Shown here: in pieces, positions 49,505 through 58,537 of the stretch
Layout of the letters: each line of letters opens with the position of its first letter
Numbering within the stretch: position 1 is the first letter of the stretch
From: Rhizobium sp. RU20A
GTDB lineage: Bacteria > Pseudomonadota > Alphaproteobacteria > Rhizobiales > Rhizobiaceae
Length of the DNA: 64,000 nucleotides
Assembly (NCBI RefSeq): GCF_900155885.1
Contig: NZ_FTMB01000001.1
Location: forward strand, 1,674,001 to 1,738,000
Reading direction: 5' to 3'
Notes under the pieces: generated by a model
The model's database searches: none
What the model was told of the DNA's origin: nothing
The model's input: the letters and a program-made list of their open reading frames with translations, nothing else
Made by a program: the position numbers and the translations under genes

Positions 49505-50434
49505 GTGCCCAAGATCCCCTTCGTGACCCTTGATGTCTTTACCACCACCCGCTTCGGCGGCAATCCGCTGGCGGTCATCACCGATGCGAGCGGGCTCGAC
49601 ACCGCGACGATGCAGGCAATCGCCGCAGAGTTCGGCTATTCCGAAACGACCTTCATCCTGCCTCCGAAAGACCCTGCCAATACGGCCGAGGTGCGGATCT
49701 TCACGCCGACCATGGAAATCGACTTTGCCGGCCATCCCAATGTCGGCACGGCACAGGTCGTCGCCGAGCGCATCGCGGCCGAGACCGGAACCCTCCCCGA
49801 TACGCTGCGCTTCGAGGAACGCGCCGGCCTCGTCGTCGTTGAGATCCTCAAGCGGGACGATGGCGCGCTCATCGGTACGCGCATCACAGCGCCGCAGCCG
49901 CTGACGCTCGGCAGCGCGATTGCCGTCGATACGTTCGCGGCGGCCGCCGGTCTGGACCCGGCCGCGATCCGCACCGTGAACCACGCCCCGGTCTTCGCTT
50001 CGGTCGGCCTCAAATTCGCTGTGGCTGAACTGGAGAGCCTCGACTCGCTGGCCGCCGCCGTGCCGGATACGGCCGCCTCCCGTTCGGCACAGGCCGCCTA
50101 TTCCGAGGATACCGATCATTTCCCCGTCTTTCTCTATGTGCGCGAGGAGAAGCCGGCCAGCGCGTCCCTGTCGATCCGCGCCCGCATGTTCGCCCCGCTC
50201 GACAATATTCCGGAAGATCCCGCCACGGGCAGCGCCTCCGGCGCGCTCGGCGCCCTTCTCGCCAGCCTCGACCCGCGCCCGGATGCGACGCTGGAGATCA
50301 CCATCCGCCAGGGTGTGGAAATGGGCCGGGAAAGCATCATCCACGTGACAGCCGACAAGCGGGATGGAAAGGTTGGCGCCATCACCATTGCCGGCAGCAG
50401 CGTTGCCGTCATGGAGGGTTTCATCACCGTTTAG
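49505..50434 (+). CDS. PhzF-family isomerase/epimerase
   Basis: A 309-residue protein of the PhzF / diaminopimelate-epimerase-like fold. It opens PFVTLDVFTTTRFGGNPLAVI, with the family glutamate in FGYSETTFILPP (about residue 46), and the C-terminal DPATGSASGAL loop. PhzF itself acts in phenazine synthesis, but no phenazine genes are near and most family members have unknown substrates. The start is GTG at 49505 with AAGGAG upstream. Confidence 0.92.
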   Translation: MPKIPFVTLDVFTTTRFGGNPLAVITDASGLDTATMQAIAAEFGYSETTFILPPKDPANTAEVRIFTPTMEIDFAGHPNVGTAQVVAERIAAETGTLPDTLRFEERAGLVVVEILKRDDGALIGTRITAPQPLTLGSAIAVDTFAAAAGLDPAAIRTVNHAPVFASVGLKFAVAELESLDSLAAAVPDTAASRSAQAAYSEDTDHFPVFLYVREEKPASASLSIRARMFAPLDNIPEDPATGSASGALGALLASLDPRPDATLEITIRQGVEMGRESIIHVTADKRDGKVGAITIAGSSVAVMEGFITV

Positions 50435-50463
50435 GCACTGCTGCGGGTGGTGACCGTTCCGGG

Positions 50464-50619
50464 CTACGGCCGGATCAGCACCGTCAGCATCATCGCAACG
50501 ATGGCGGCAACGGCAATCTTCCAGAAATCGCTGCGCCGCTTCAGACCGGGCAGGCCGATCGGCCGCACGAGATGCAGTGCCATCACCAGAAGCAGCAGGA
50601 GCGGCATGACTTTGTGCAT
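50464..50619 (-). CDS. Small two-helix membrane protein
   Basis: A 51-residue protein with two hydrophobic segments (about 4-20 and 33-49) joined by a basic loop (GLKRRSDFWK). Small proteins of this sort are widespread in rhizobia. The start at 50619 lacks a good ribosome site; the frame is open further upstream. No function can be given. Confidence 0.5.
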   Translation of the reverse strand: MHKVMPLLLLLVMALHLVRPIGLPGLKRRSDFWKIAVAAIVAMMLTVLIRP

Positions 50620-50820
50620 GGTCGAATCGCATTTCGCAAAGGTTGATCCTACTGTCATAGCCCTGCCGGTGGCCTTGAGATAGGGGCCGCGCGAAGACGC
50701 CATGGCGTCAATGCCACGGCTTTCCCTCGACTTGACCGCCAGCGACGCAAAGTGGATTCCGCTCACGGCGAAGATGCGCTAGGTAACCCTTGCCCCATCC
50801 GGAAACGAGGCGGACCAGAT

Positions 50821-52254
50821 ATGAAAAACAACCTGTTGCCCGTCGCCGCGCTTCTGCTCGGCACCCTCTTCCTCTTTCTCGGCAACGGCCTGCACGGACT
50901 GTTGCTGCCGGTTCGCGGCACGACGGAAGGCTATTCCACCACGCTGCTCGGCCTGCTCGGCACATCCTGGGCCACCGGCTTCGTGGCGGGCTGCCTGCTG
51001 GCGCCGACCCTCGTCAAGCGCATCGGCCATGTCAGGGCCTTTTCCGGCTTCACCTCGCTGATCGCGATCATCGCGCTGTTGACCGGCCTGCTCGTCGATC
51101 CTGTCTGGTGGGTCGTGCTGCGTGCCGTCACGGGCTTCTCCACCGCCGGCACCTCAATGATCATCGAGAGCTGGCTGAACGAGCGCGCCACCAATGAAAG
51201 CCGCGGCGCGATCTTCTCCCTCTACATCGCCATCACCCTCTTCGGCGTCGTCGGTGGACAGATGATGATCCCCTTCGGCGATACCAGCGCCGCCACCTTC
51301 TTCATGATCTGCGGCATTCTCTACTGCCTCGCCATGATGCCGACGCTCTTGTCGAACGCCCAGTCGCCGCAGCCGCTGAAACAGGTGAAGCTCGACCTTC
51401 GCGCCCTCTACCGCAATTCGCCGGTCTCCTTCCTCGGCATCCTCATGGTCGGCATCGCCAACGGCGCCTTCGGTACGCTCGGCGCCGTCTTCGGTCGCCA
51501 GGCCGGCCTGTCGGACAGCACCGTCGCGCTGATGATGAGCGTGACCATCTTCGCCGGCGCCGCCATGCAGTTTCCGGCCGGCCGCCTCTCCGACATGACG
51601 GACCGGCGCTATGTGCTCTCCGCACTTGCGGCCATTGGAGCCGTCGCCGGCCTGCTGATCTTCCTCGTCGAGCCCGCGAACGTCACGCTGCTCCTGACGC
51701 TCATCGCCATCTACGGCGCCATGGCGAACGCGCTCTATCCGATCGCCGTCTCCCACGCCAACGACTTCGCCGAGCCCGAGGACTTTGTGAAGGTTTCCGG
51801 CGGCCTGCTGCTGCTCTACGGCATCGGCACGATTATCGGCCCCACCATCGGCGGCCCGGTGATGACGGCGGCCGGACCCTACGGCCTCTTCATGATCACC
51901 GCCGCCTCCCATCTCGTCGTGGCCGCCTATGCCATCTTCCGCAGCCGTCGCCGCGCGCCGATCCCGGCCGCAGAACGCGACGCCTATTCCGCCGTCAACC
52001 CCGGCATGATGACGACGCCGGAAAGCCTGCAACTCTCGCCTCGCGCTGCGCCCTTCAGCGAGGAGCACGATGCCCAGGCGATGGCCGAACCGAGCGGACC
52101 AAGCGACAAGGCCGCCGCAGGCGAGATGGGCGCGCCGCCCGCATCGCAGGCGCCGGCTGCCATGCCCGACGAGTTGCCGGCGCATGTCAGCACCGACGCG
52201 CCCGACGATCCGGCCGCGGGCACGACGCCGTCCAACGATCCGAACCGATCCTGA
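50821..52254 (+). CDS. MFS transporter, YcaD-like
   Basis: A 477-residue major facilitator with twelve predicted helices in residues 5-395. The RGTTEGYSTTLLGLLGTSW and loop-2/3 APTLVKRIGHVRAFSGF segments resemble YcaD-type permeases. The last 80 residues are a disordered, acidic, Ala/Pro-rich tail, which is unusual for the family. Substrate unknown. A DUF1192 gene follows 34 bases later. Confidence 0.92.
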   Translation: MKNNLLPVAALLLGTLFLFLGNGLHGLLLPVRGTTEGYSTTLLGLLGTSWATGFVAGCLLAPTLVKRIGHVRAFSGFTSLIAIIALLTGLLVDPVWWVVLRAVTGFSTAGTSMIIESWLNERATNESRGAIFSLYIAITLFGVVGGQMMIPFGDTSAATFFMICGILYCLAMMPTLLSNAQSPQPLKQVKLDLRALYRNSPVSFLGILMVGIANGAFGTLGAVFGRQAGLSDSTVALMMSVTIFAGAAMQFPAGRLSDMTDRRYVLSALAAIGAVAGLLIFLVEPANVTLLLTLIAIYGAMANALYPIAVSHANDFAEPEDFVKVSGGLLLLYGIGTIIGPTIGGPVMTAAGPYGLFMITAASHLVVAAYAIFRSRRRAPIPAAERDAYSAVNPGMMTTPESLQLSPRAAPFSEEHDAQAMAEPSGPSDKAAAGEMGAPPASQAPAAMPDELPAHVSTDAPDDPAAGTTPSNDPNRS

Positions 52255-52288
52255 GAACACGACACGACGACAGGAAGGGAGAGAAGCC

Positions 52289-52480
52289 ATGGGTCTTTTT
52301 GACGAGGAAGCGACCAAACCGAAACGTCCCGGTCACGAGATCGGCGCCGACCTCTCGCTCATATCCGCCGACGAACTTCAAGAGCGCATCGGCCTGCTGA
52401 AAGCGGAGATCGAGCGGCTGGAGGCCGAGATGGCGAAAAAGCGCGCCTCCCGCTCTGCCGCCGAAGGCCTGTTTCGCTGA
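52289..52480 (+). CDS. DUF1192 family small protein
   Basis: A 63-residue protein with a charged N-terminus (MGLFDEEATKPKR), then one helix (about 28-50, SADELQERIGLLKAEIERLE). DUF1192 proteins are short, conserved in alphaproteobacteria and of unknown function; they are commonly found directly before rcdA. GGGAG lies upstream of the start. Confidence 0.88.
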   Translation: MGLFDEEATKPKRPGHEIGADLSLISADELQERIGLLKAEIERLEAEMAKKRASRSAAEGLFR

Positions 52481-52567
52481 GTCTGCGCTGAACCAAGGAT
52501 CGGCGACGCAGGAAAAGCGAATCAGTCAGCCGTTAACATTAAGAAGCTTTCCCGAAACAGCACGGGC

Positions 52568-52600
52568 ATGACGCTTTGTTTACCAAATATTAAGCGTCAT
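52568..52600. promoter_or_regulatory. 9-bp inverted repeat around a CtrA-like site
   Basis: ATGACGCTT (52568-52576) and AAGCGTCAT (52592-52600) are perfect inverted repeats. Between and overlapping them is TTTA-N7-TTAA (52579-52593), one base from a CtrA box. No T-run follows, so it is more likely an operator than a terminator. Confidence 0.4.
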
Positions 52601-52717
52601 CACCGATAGTTGTGAACATCCGGTCTTTACCGGGTTCAGACAATTTCACCTTCTGGCGAGTGGTCTGATTTTTCTCCCTGTTTTACCTTGAGAGCCGCTT
52701 TTCGCGGCTCTTTTTTT
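52601..52717 (+). ncRNA. Candidate small RNA or leader ending in a strong terminator
   Basis: Between DUF1192 (ends 52480) and rcdA (starts 52914) there is no gene, but a terminator at 52691-52717 lies 210 bases after DUF1192 and well before rcdA. A CtrA-like site lies about 100 bases upstream of it. This layout would fit an independent short transcript of about 100 bases. The 5' end is a guess; alternatively it is just the 3' end of the DUF1192 mRNA. Confidence 0.3.
52691..52717 (+). terminator. Strong intrinsic terminator upstream of rcdA
   Basis: An 8-bp stem AGAGCCGC / GCGGCTCT with a 5-base loop and a run of seven or more T. It isolates rcdA from upstream transcription. Confidence 0.9.
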
Positions 52718-52777
52718 GTTCACGCAAGCGTGTGGCCTGTGCCATCATTTCGCCTTCAGGTAAGGGAATTGTGGAGA

Positions 52778-52792
52778 TTAACCTTCTATTAA
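52778..52792. promoter_or_regulatory. Perfect CtrA box upstream of rcdA
   Basis: TTAACC-N5-TTAAG: TTAA at 52778 and 52789. It lies 122 bases before the rcdA start, downstream of the terminator, so it fits the rcdA promoter. rcdA is a reported CtrA target in Sinorhizobium. Confidence 0.7.
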
Positions 52793-52913
52793 GAATGTCC
52801 TTGCGTGAAATCCGTTAAGTGATCATTCTCCACCCACAAGCGAGACGGAAACCTTTAAGGCTTTCGTCCGTTAGGTTTGGTGAGTGATGCGTGATAACCG
52901 AGGAAGTCAAAGC

Positions 52914-53432
52914 ATGTCGGAACGAGGATTGAACACCGTGAGCTTTGCCGGGCACGTGGCATCGTCCGCGCAGTTCCGTGCACTCTATGCAGAGGGCATG
53001 GGTCTGGTGGAGGAAACCGCGAGCTATCTGGACGGCCCGGGCCGTGCCGCCTCGAAGGTGCTTCCGCGCATGGCTTCCGTGCTTTACGCAGCAGAATCGA
53101 TGCGTCTCACCACGCGTCTGATGCAGATGGCCTCCTGGCTGCTTCTGCAGCGTGCCGTGAACAATGGCGAAATGAGCCGCGACCAGGTGCTGTCGGAAAA
53201 AAACAAGGTTCGCCTCGACAGCTTCAATGTCGATCGCAATGCGCCCGGCTGGGCCGACCTACCGGAGGCGTTTCGCGATCTCATCGAACGCTCCCTCCGT
53301 CTGCAAAACCGCGTTGCCATTCTCGACCGCGAGATCTACCGCCCCAATGAGGAGGCGGAGATCGTCGCCGACAACGAGAACGCCGTGAAGGCGCAACTCA
53401 ACCTGCTCCAGACGGCCTTCAGCCGTAGCTGA
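52914..53432 (+). CDS. rcdA: CtrA-degradation adaptor RcdA (DUF1465)
   Basis: RcdA is an adaptor that, with CpdR and PopA, helps ClpXP destroy CtrA at the G1-S transition in Caulobacter; in Sinorhizobium it is essential and controlled by CtrA. The 172-residue, mainly helical protein has the DUF1465 core: SAQFRALYAEGMGLVEETASYL, SMRLTTRLMQMASWLLLQRAV and LEKxRVRL-like SEKNKVRLDS. Start: ATG at 52914 after GAGGAAG; the ATG ten codons earlier has none. A perfect CtrA box lies upstream. Confidence 0.92.
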   Translation: MSERGLNTVSFAGHVASSAQFRALYAEGMGLVEETASYLDGPGRAASKVLPRMASVLYAAESMRLTTRLMQMASWLLLQRAVNNGEMSRDQVLSEKNKVRLDSFNVDRNAPGWADLPEAFRDLIERSLRLQNRVAILDREIYRPNEEAEIVADNENAVKAQLNLLQTAFSRS

Positions 53433-53457
53433 GCACGCACCGCATCGCTCTGACGAG

Positions 53458-53490
53458 AGCCGCCGGGATCCAACGATCCGGCGGCTTTTT
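53458..53490 (+). terminator. Terminator of rcdA
   Basis: AGCCGCCGGGATC / GATCCGGCGGCT (one bulged G) with a 4-base loop, followed by TTTTT. Confidence 0.85.
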
Positions 53491-53533
53491 CGTATGGGGC
53501 GGCCGCCAGGGCGGTTCGGGTCGGCAGCAAACA

Positions 53534-53561
53534 AAAAGCCCGGCGCGAAGGCCGGGCTTTT
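53534..53561. terminator. Terminator of rpmE
   Basis: An 11-bp perfect stem AAAAGCCCGGC / GCCGGGCTTTT with a 6-base loop; on the minus strand a T-run follows. It is 26 bases beyond the rpmE stop. Confidence 0.85.
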
Positions 53562-53587
53562 CGAAAGGTCTTGCAGTCGCAGGCGGA

Positions 53588-53809
53588 TCAGAGGCCGAGG
53601 CCGCCGAAGCGCTTGTTGAACTTGGAAACGCGACCGCCGCGGTCCAGCATCTGCTGGTTGCCACCGGTCCAGGCCGGATGCGAGGTCGGGTCGATTTCGA
53701 GGTTCATGGTGGCGCCTTCAGAACCCCAGGTCGAGCGGGTCTGGTATTCGGTGCCATCGGTCATGACGACCTTGATCATGTGGTAGTCGGGATGGATATT
53801 CGCCTTCAT
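53588..53809 (-). CDS. rpmE: 50S ribosomal protein L31
   Basis: A 73-residue protein with [10 protein letters not shown] at the start, then [14 protein letters not shown] and SHPAWTG. It has none of the four cysteines of the zinc-binding L31, so it is the zinc-free type usual in alphaproteobacteria. Start at 53809 by family. It is divergent from the ABC exporter gene. Confidence 0.97.
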   Translation of the reverse strand: MKANIHPDYHMIKVVMTDGTEYQTRSTWGSEGATMNLEIDPTSHPAWTGGNQQMLDRGGRVSKFNKRFGGLGL

Positions 53810-54009
53810 CGCACTCTTCCTGCAGCTCTGGGGGCCAATTGTCGCAAGCCATTGCGACGGACGGGCCAAACACGTAATGAAGCCGCAGACCGCCATCGGC
53901 GACGGCTTCCCAATTTGATGCCGTGCCTATACATGATGGTCTGTGGGATAACAAGTGCCGCGTATCAAGAGTTTCAGGGCTCTTTGCGGCTGAGACGCCG
54001 AGGATTGCC

Positions 54010-55812
54010 GTGGCCGAAAGAGAAGCAAGACCGAGCGGCCAGCGGTCGATCCGACCGCTCGCCAACCTGCTGCCCTATATCGGCCGCTACCGCCTGCTGG
54101 CCATCGGCGCACTCGTGTCGCTGACGCTCGCCGCGATCACCACGCTGACGCTGCCCATGGCCGTGCGCCGCATGATCGACCACGGCTTCTCCCAGTCCGA
54201 CTCAGGCTTCATCAACACCTATTTCGCCATGCTGATGGTTCTGGCCATCGTTCTGGCACTGGCGAGCGCGGCGCGTTACTTCTTCGTTATCACGCTTGGC
54301 GAGCGCATCGTGGCTGACCTCCGGCGCGATGTCTTCGACCACGTCACGCGCCTTTCCCCCGGCTTCTTCGACATGAACCAGTCCGGAGAGATCGTCTCGC
54401 GGCTGACGGCGGATACCACGCAGCTGAAATCGGCCGTCGGCGCCACCGCCTCGCTCGCCCTGCGCAATCTCATCCTCTGTCTCGGCGCCATCGCCATGAT
54501 GGTCTATACGAGCCCGAAACTGTCGAGCCTCGTGCTGGTGGCGATCCCGCTCATCGTCTTCCCGCTGGTCGGCTTCGGCCGCTCCGTGCGCCGCCGCTCC
54601 CGCGCCGCGCAGGATACGCTGGCATCGGCCTCCGCCTATGCGGGCGAAGCGATTGCCGCCGCCCGCACCGTGCAGGCTTTCAACGCCGAAGCCGCAGCCC
54701 GCGCCCGGTACGGCGGCGCCGTCGAACAATCCTTTGCCGCGGCCCGCGACGCCATCAGCGCCCGCGCCGTGCTGACGGCCTTCGCCATCACCATGATCTT
54801 CGGCAGCGTCGTGGCGGTGCTCTGGTTCGGCGCGCATGACGTGCTGGCCGGCACCATGACGGCCGGCAATCTCGGCCAGTTCCTGCTCTATTCCGTTTTT
54901 GCCGCCGGCGGTCTCGGCGCGCTCTCGGAAGTCTGGGGGGAACTCGCCCAGGCGGCCGGCGCCTCCGAGCGTCTTGGCGAACTCCTGCGCGAGGAGCCGG
55001 CCATCGCCGCGCCCGCCAGCCCCGCCACCCTGCCTGAACCGGCCACCGGCGCGCTCGCCTTCGACGCCGTCACCTTCCACTATCCGAGCCGGCCGGATGC
55101 GCCGAGCCTCAAAGGCATGAGCTTTGCCGTTCGCCCGGGGGAAACCGTGGCCATCGTCGGTCCCTCCGGCGCGGGCAAGAGCACGCTCTTTGCGCTGCTG
55201 ATGCGCTTTTACGATCCCACATCCGGCGTCATCACGATCGACGGGCTCGATATTCGCGAGACCGACCCCGAGGCGCTGCGCCGCCGCATTGCCATCGTAC
55301 CGCAGGACGTGACGATCTTTGCCGCCAGCATCCGCGACAACATTGCCTTCGGCCGCCCCGGCGCCAGCGATGCCGAGGTGGAAGCCGCCGCACGCGCTGC
55401 CCAGGCCGAAGAGTTCATCGCCCGCCTTCCGGAGGGTTACGACACCTCCGTCGGCGAACGCGGCGTGACGCTGTCCGGCGGCCAGCGCCAGCGCATTGCC
55501 ATTGCCCGCGCCATCCTGAAGGACGCACCCGTGCTGCTGCTCGATGAGGCCACGTCGGCCCTCGATGCCGAAAGCGAAGTGCTGGTGCAGCGCGCGCTGG
55601 ATGGCCTCATCCGCCAGCGCACCACCCTCGTCATCGCCCACCGGCTCGCAACGGTGCTGAAGGCCGACCGGATCCTCGTCATGGACAATGGACGGATCGT
55701 CGAGGAAGGCACCCATGCCTCCCTGTCGCGGCAGGGCGGCCTCTATGCCAAGCTCGCCCGCCTGCAATTCGACCATCAGGCGGACCTCCGGGAAATTCCC
55801 GCCGCGCAGTGA
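54010..55812 (+). CDS. MsbA-like ABC exporter, fused permease and ATPase
   Basis: A 600-residue half-transporter. Residues about 25-310 form a six-helix type IV permease, and about 345-590 the ATPase with Walker A GPSGAGKST, the Q-loop in VPQDVTIF, signature LSGGQRQR, Walker B LLLDEATSALD and the H-loop IAHRLAT. It likely works as a homodimer exporting a lipid or drug. The start is GTG at 54010 with GAGG before it; another GTG at 53923 is in frame but lacks support. Confidence 0.94.
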   Translation: MAEREARPSGQRSIRPLANLLPYIGRYRLLAIGALVSLTLAAITTLTLPMAVRRMIDHGFSQSDSGFINTYFAMLMVLAIVLALASAARYFFVITLGERIVADLRRDVFDHVTRLSPGFFDMNQSGEIVSRLTADTTQLKSAVGATASLALRNLILCLGAIAMMVYTSPKLSSLVLVAIPLIVFPLVGFGRSVRRRSRAAQDTLASASAYAGEAIAAARTVQAFNAEAAARARYGGAVEQSFAAARDAISARAVLTAFAITMIFGSVVAVLWFGAHDVLAGTMTAGNLGQFLLYSVFAAGGLGALSEVWGELAQAAGASERLGELLREEPAIAAPASPATLPEPATGALAFDAVTFHYPSRPDAPSLKGMSFAVRPGETVAIVGPSGAGKSTLFALLMRFYDPTSGVITIDGLDIRETDPEALRRRIAIVPQDVTIFAASIRDNIAFGRPGASDAEVEAAARAAQAEEFIARLPEGYDTSVGERGVTLSGGQRQRIAIARAILKDAPVLLLDEATSALDAESEVLVQRALDGLIRQRTTLVIAHRLATVLKADRILVMDNGRIVEEGTHASLSRQGGLYAKLARLQFDHQADLREIPAAQ

Positions 55813-55819
55813 GGCCCGT

Positions 55820-57457
55820 TTATACCGAACGGCCGACGACGCGGCCGGAAAACAGGCAGCCGCCGAGGAAGGTGCCCTCGAGCGCCGCGTAACCATGCAT
55901 GCCGCCACCGCCAAAGCCGGCGGCCTCTCCGACCGCGTAAAGTCCCGGCACTGGCTCGCCCGAGAGTTCCAGCACACGGCCCGTCAGATCCGTCTGGAGC
56001 CCACCGAGCGTCTTTCGCGTGAGAATGTTGAGACGCACGGCAATGAGGGGACCCGCCTTTGGATCGAGGATCCGGTGCGGACGGGCGGTACGCATCAGCC
56101 GGTCGCCAAGATAGCCGCGCGCGCCATGGATGGCCGTGACCTGCGCATCCTTGGAGAAGCGGTTGGCGATCTCCCGGTCGCGCGCCTCGATCTGACCGCG
56201 CAGGCGGCGCAGGTCGATCCTCGCCTCCCCCGTCAGCGCATTCATGCCGACCACGAGGTCTTCCAGCCGCTCGCGCACGACGAAATCCTCGCCCTTGTCG
56301 AGGAAGGCCTGAACCGGTCCGGGCAGTCCCCGACCGAGACGTTTCAAGAGAAGGCCAATATTCTTGCCGGTCAGGTCCGGGTTCTGCTCCGAGCCGGAAA
56401 GCGCAAATTCCTTCTTGATGATGTCGCGCGTCAGGATGAACCAGCTGTGGTCGTGGCCGCGACGGCAGATTTCGCGCAGGGTCGCCAGCGAATCGAAACC
56501 CGGCATGGCGGGCGCGTCGAAGCGGTTTCCGTCCGCATCGCACCAGAAGGATGAAGGACCCGGCAGGATGCGGATCCCGTGGTTCGGCCAGATCGGATCG
56601 TGGTTCCGCAAGCCTTCCGAATAGTGCCACATGCGATCGGCATTGATCAGCGAGCCACGCGCCCGCGAAGCGATCTCCACCATGCGCCCGTCAACATGGT
56701 GGGGAACGCCGCTGACCATGCGGCGCGGCGCGGGCCCGAGCCGCGCCGTGGGCCAGTGACGGCGCACCGCCTCGTGATTGCCGCCGATGCCGCCGGAGGC
56801 GACGACGATGGCGCCTGCCGTGATTTCGAAATCGCCCTCGATGTCGCGATTGCTGCGCACCCCGCGCGGCGCCGCGTCCTGCCGCAGCACCGCCCCGCGC
56901 ACCCCGAGCACGGTGCGATCGAAGGTCAGGAGTTCATCCACCCGGTGGCGGAAGCGAAAACGGATCTGTCCACGGCTTTCCGCCTCGCGGGCACGGCGGA
57001 TGAAGGGCTCGACGACGGCCGGCCCGGCGCCCCAGGCCAGATGGAAACGCGGCACGGAATTGCCATGGCCATGGGCCAGCCCGCCGCCCCGCTCGGCCCA
57101 GCCGACGACGGGAAAGAAGCCGACGCCCATGCCGTTCAGCCAGGCCCGCTTCTCGTTCGTGGCAAAGTCGAGATAGGCCTCGGCCCAAAGGCGCGGCCAG
57201 TAATCCTCCTCGCGGTCGAAGCCCGCCGTTCCCATCCAGTCCTGATAGGCGAGTTCATGGCTGTCACGGATGCCCATGCGCCGCTGCTCGGGCGAATTCA
57301 CGAGGAAGAGCCCGCCGAGCGACCAGTGGGCCTGCCCGCCCAGCGATTGCTCGCCTTCCTGATCGACCACGATGACCTTGCGTCCACGTTCGGCCGCGAC
57401 GGTCGCGGTCACGAGACCGGCCAGCCCGGCGCCAATGACAAGCACGTCACACATCAT
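55820..57457 (-). CDS. FAD-binding dehydrogenase (KstD/fumarate reductase flavoprotein type)
   Basis: A 545-residue flavoprotein. The N-terminal VLVIGAGLAGLVTATVAAERG binds ADP, followed by the QSLGGQAHWSLGGLFLV loop. The C-terminal GLYAVGEAAGFGGGGMHGYAALEGTFLGG is typical of the family of putative FAD-binding dehydrogenases related to 3-ketosteroid dehydrogenases. The substrate is unknown. It converges on the exporter gene seven bases away. Confidence 0.9.
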   Translation of the reverse strand: MMCDVLVIGAGLAGLVTATVAAERGRKVIVVDQEGEQSLGGQAHWSLGGLFLVNSPEQRRMGIRDSHELAYQDWMGTAGFDREEDYWPRLWAEAYLDFATNEKRAWLNGMGVGFFPVVGWAERGGGLAHGHGNSVPRFHLAWGAGPAVVEPFIRRAREAESRGQIRFRFRHRVDELLTFDRTVLGVRGAVLRQDAAPRGVRSNRDIEGDFEITAGAIVVASGGIGGNHEAVRRHWPTARLGPAPRRMVSGVPHHVDGRMVEIASRARGSLINADRMWHYSEGLRNHDPIWPNHGIRILPGPSSFWCDADGNRFDAPAMPGFDSLATLREICRRGHDHSWFILTRDIIKKEFALSGSEQNPDLTGKNIGLLLKRLGRGLPGPVQAFLDKGEDFVVRERLEDLVVGMNALTGEARIDLRRLRGQIEARDREIANRFSKDAQVTAIHGARGYLGDRLMRTARPHRILDPKAGPLIAVRLNILTRKTLGGLQTDLTGRVLELSGEPVPGLYAVGEAAGFGGGGMHGYAALEGTFLGGCLFSGRVVGRSV

Positions 57458-57501
57458 GGCTAAAAGCCCTCCCGCCGGCTCCGCCCGTGATGGCGGATCC
57501 G

Positions 57502-58533
57502 TTATTTTTCCGTCAGCTTCAGCTCGATGCGGCGGTTCTGTGCCCGCGCCTCCGGCGTATCGCCGGGCGCGATCGGCTGGAACTCGCCAAATCCGGCGGC
57601 GACAAGCCGGTCGGCCGGAACGCCCTTCGAGATGAGGAACTTCACGACCGATGTCGCGCGCGCCGACGACAGCTCCCAGTTATCGGCATATTTGCCGGTT
57701 CCCGACAGCGGCACGTTGTCCGTGTGGCCATCGACGCGCAGCACCCAATTGATTTCGGACGGAATTTCCTTGGCAAGATCGAGGATGGCGGTGGCGAGCT
57801 TTTCCATCTCGACCTGGCCAGCCGGGTTCAGTTCGTTGCCGCCGGAGGGAAACAGGACTTCGGACTGGAAGACGAAGCGATCGCCGACGATGCGGATATT
57901 CTCGCGATCCGACAGGATTTCCCTGAGTCGGCCGAAGAAGTCGGAGCGGTAACGATTGAGCTCCTGCACGCGCTGGGCCAGCGCCACATTCAGGCGGCGG
58001 CCGAGATCGGCGATTTTCGCCTGCGAGGCATCGTCCTTGGCTTCGGACGCCTGCAAGGCGCTTTCGACGGCCGCGATCTGGCTGCGCAGGGCCGCGATCT
58101 GCTGGTTGAGCAGCTCGATCTGGCTCATGGCCCGTGCCGAAGCCTGCTTTTCCGTATCGAGCTGGCCCGTCAGGTCGCCGATCCGCTTCTCGGCGGCGGA
58201 GTTGCTGCCGGCCCCCTGGTCAAGCAGCGCCTGCAGCCGCGACCGTTCCGTCTCTGAGGTGGTGAGGGACGCCTGCAGATTGGCCAGCGTATCCTCAATA
58301 TCCTGCCGACCGCTCTTTTCGAGGGCGAGAAGCTGGGTCAGTTCGTTGATCTGGCTGTTGAGCCGCGTCAGCACCTCGTCCTTGTCATTGATCTCCCGGC
58401 CCAGCAGAAACTGCGCCATGACGAAGACCGACAGGAGGAACATGATGGACAGGAGGAGAGTCGACAGAGCATCGACGAAGCCCGGCCAGTAATCGACCCC
58501 GCGTTCGCGTCGGCCCCGGCGTGAGAGCGCCAT
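57502..58533 (-). CDS. OmpA/MotB-like peptidoglycan-binding protein of an ExbB-type motor pair
   Basis: A 343-residue protein with a short basic N-terminus, one transmembrane helix (about 18-42; PGFVDALSTLLLSIMFLLSVFV with an aspartate that could carry protons), a long coiled coil (about 50-175) and an OmpA-type domain (about 215-340, VDGHTDNVPLSG... LSSARATSVV). The layout is that of MotB. It follows the ExbB-like gene by four bases, so the pair should form a complex. It is not flagellar by context. Confidence 0.9.
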   Translation of the reverse strand: MALSRRGRRERGVDYWPGFVDALSTLLLSIMFLLSVFVMAQFLLGREINDKDEVLTRLNSQINELTQLLALEKSGRQDIEDTLANLQASLTTSETERSRLQALLDQGAGSNSAAEKRIGDLTGQLDTEKQASARAMSQIELLNQQIAALRSQIAAVESALQASEAKDDASQAKIADLGRRLNVALAQRVQELNRYRSDFFGRLREILSDRENIRIVGDRFVFQSEVLFPSGGNELNPAGQVEMEKLATAILDLAKEIPSEINWVLRVDGHTDNVPLSGTGKYADNWELSSARATSVVKFLISKGVPADRLVAAGFGEFQPIAPGDTPEARAQNRRIELKLTEK

Positions 58534-58537
58534 CGGC

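Noticed and set aside
49505-50434. PhzF gene as part of a phenazine pathway
   Set aside because: No other phenazine gene is near, and most PhzF-like proteins are not involved in phenazines.
52533-52543. TTAACATTAAG as a CtrA box
   Set aside because: Spacing is N2, too short; counted only as AT-rich context.
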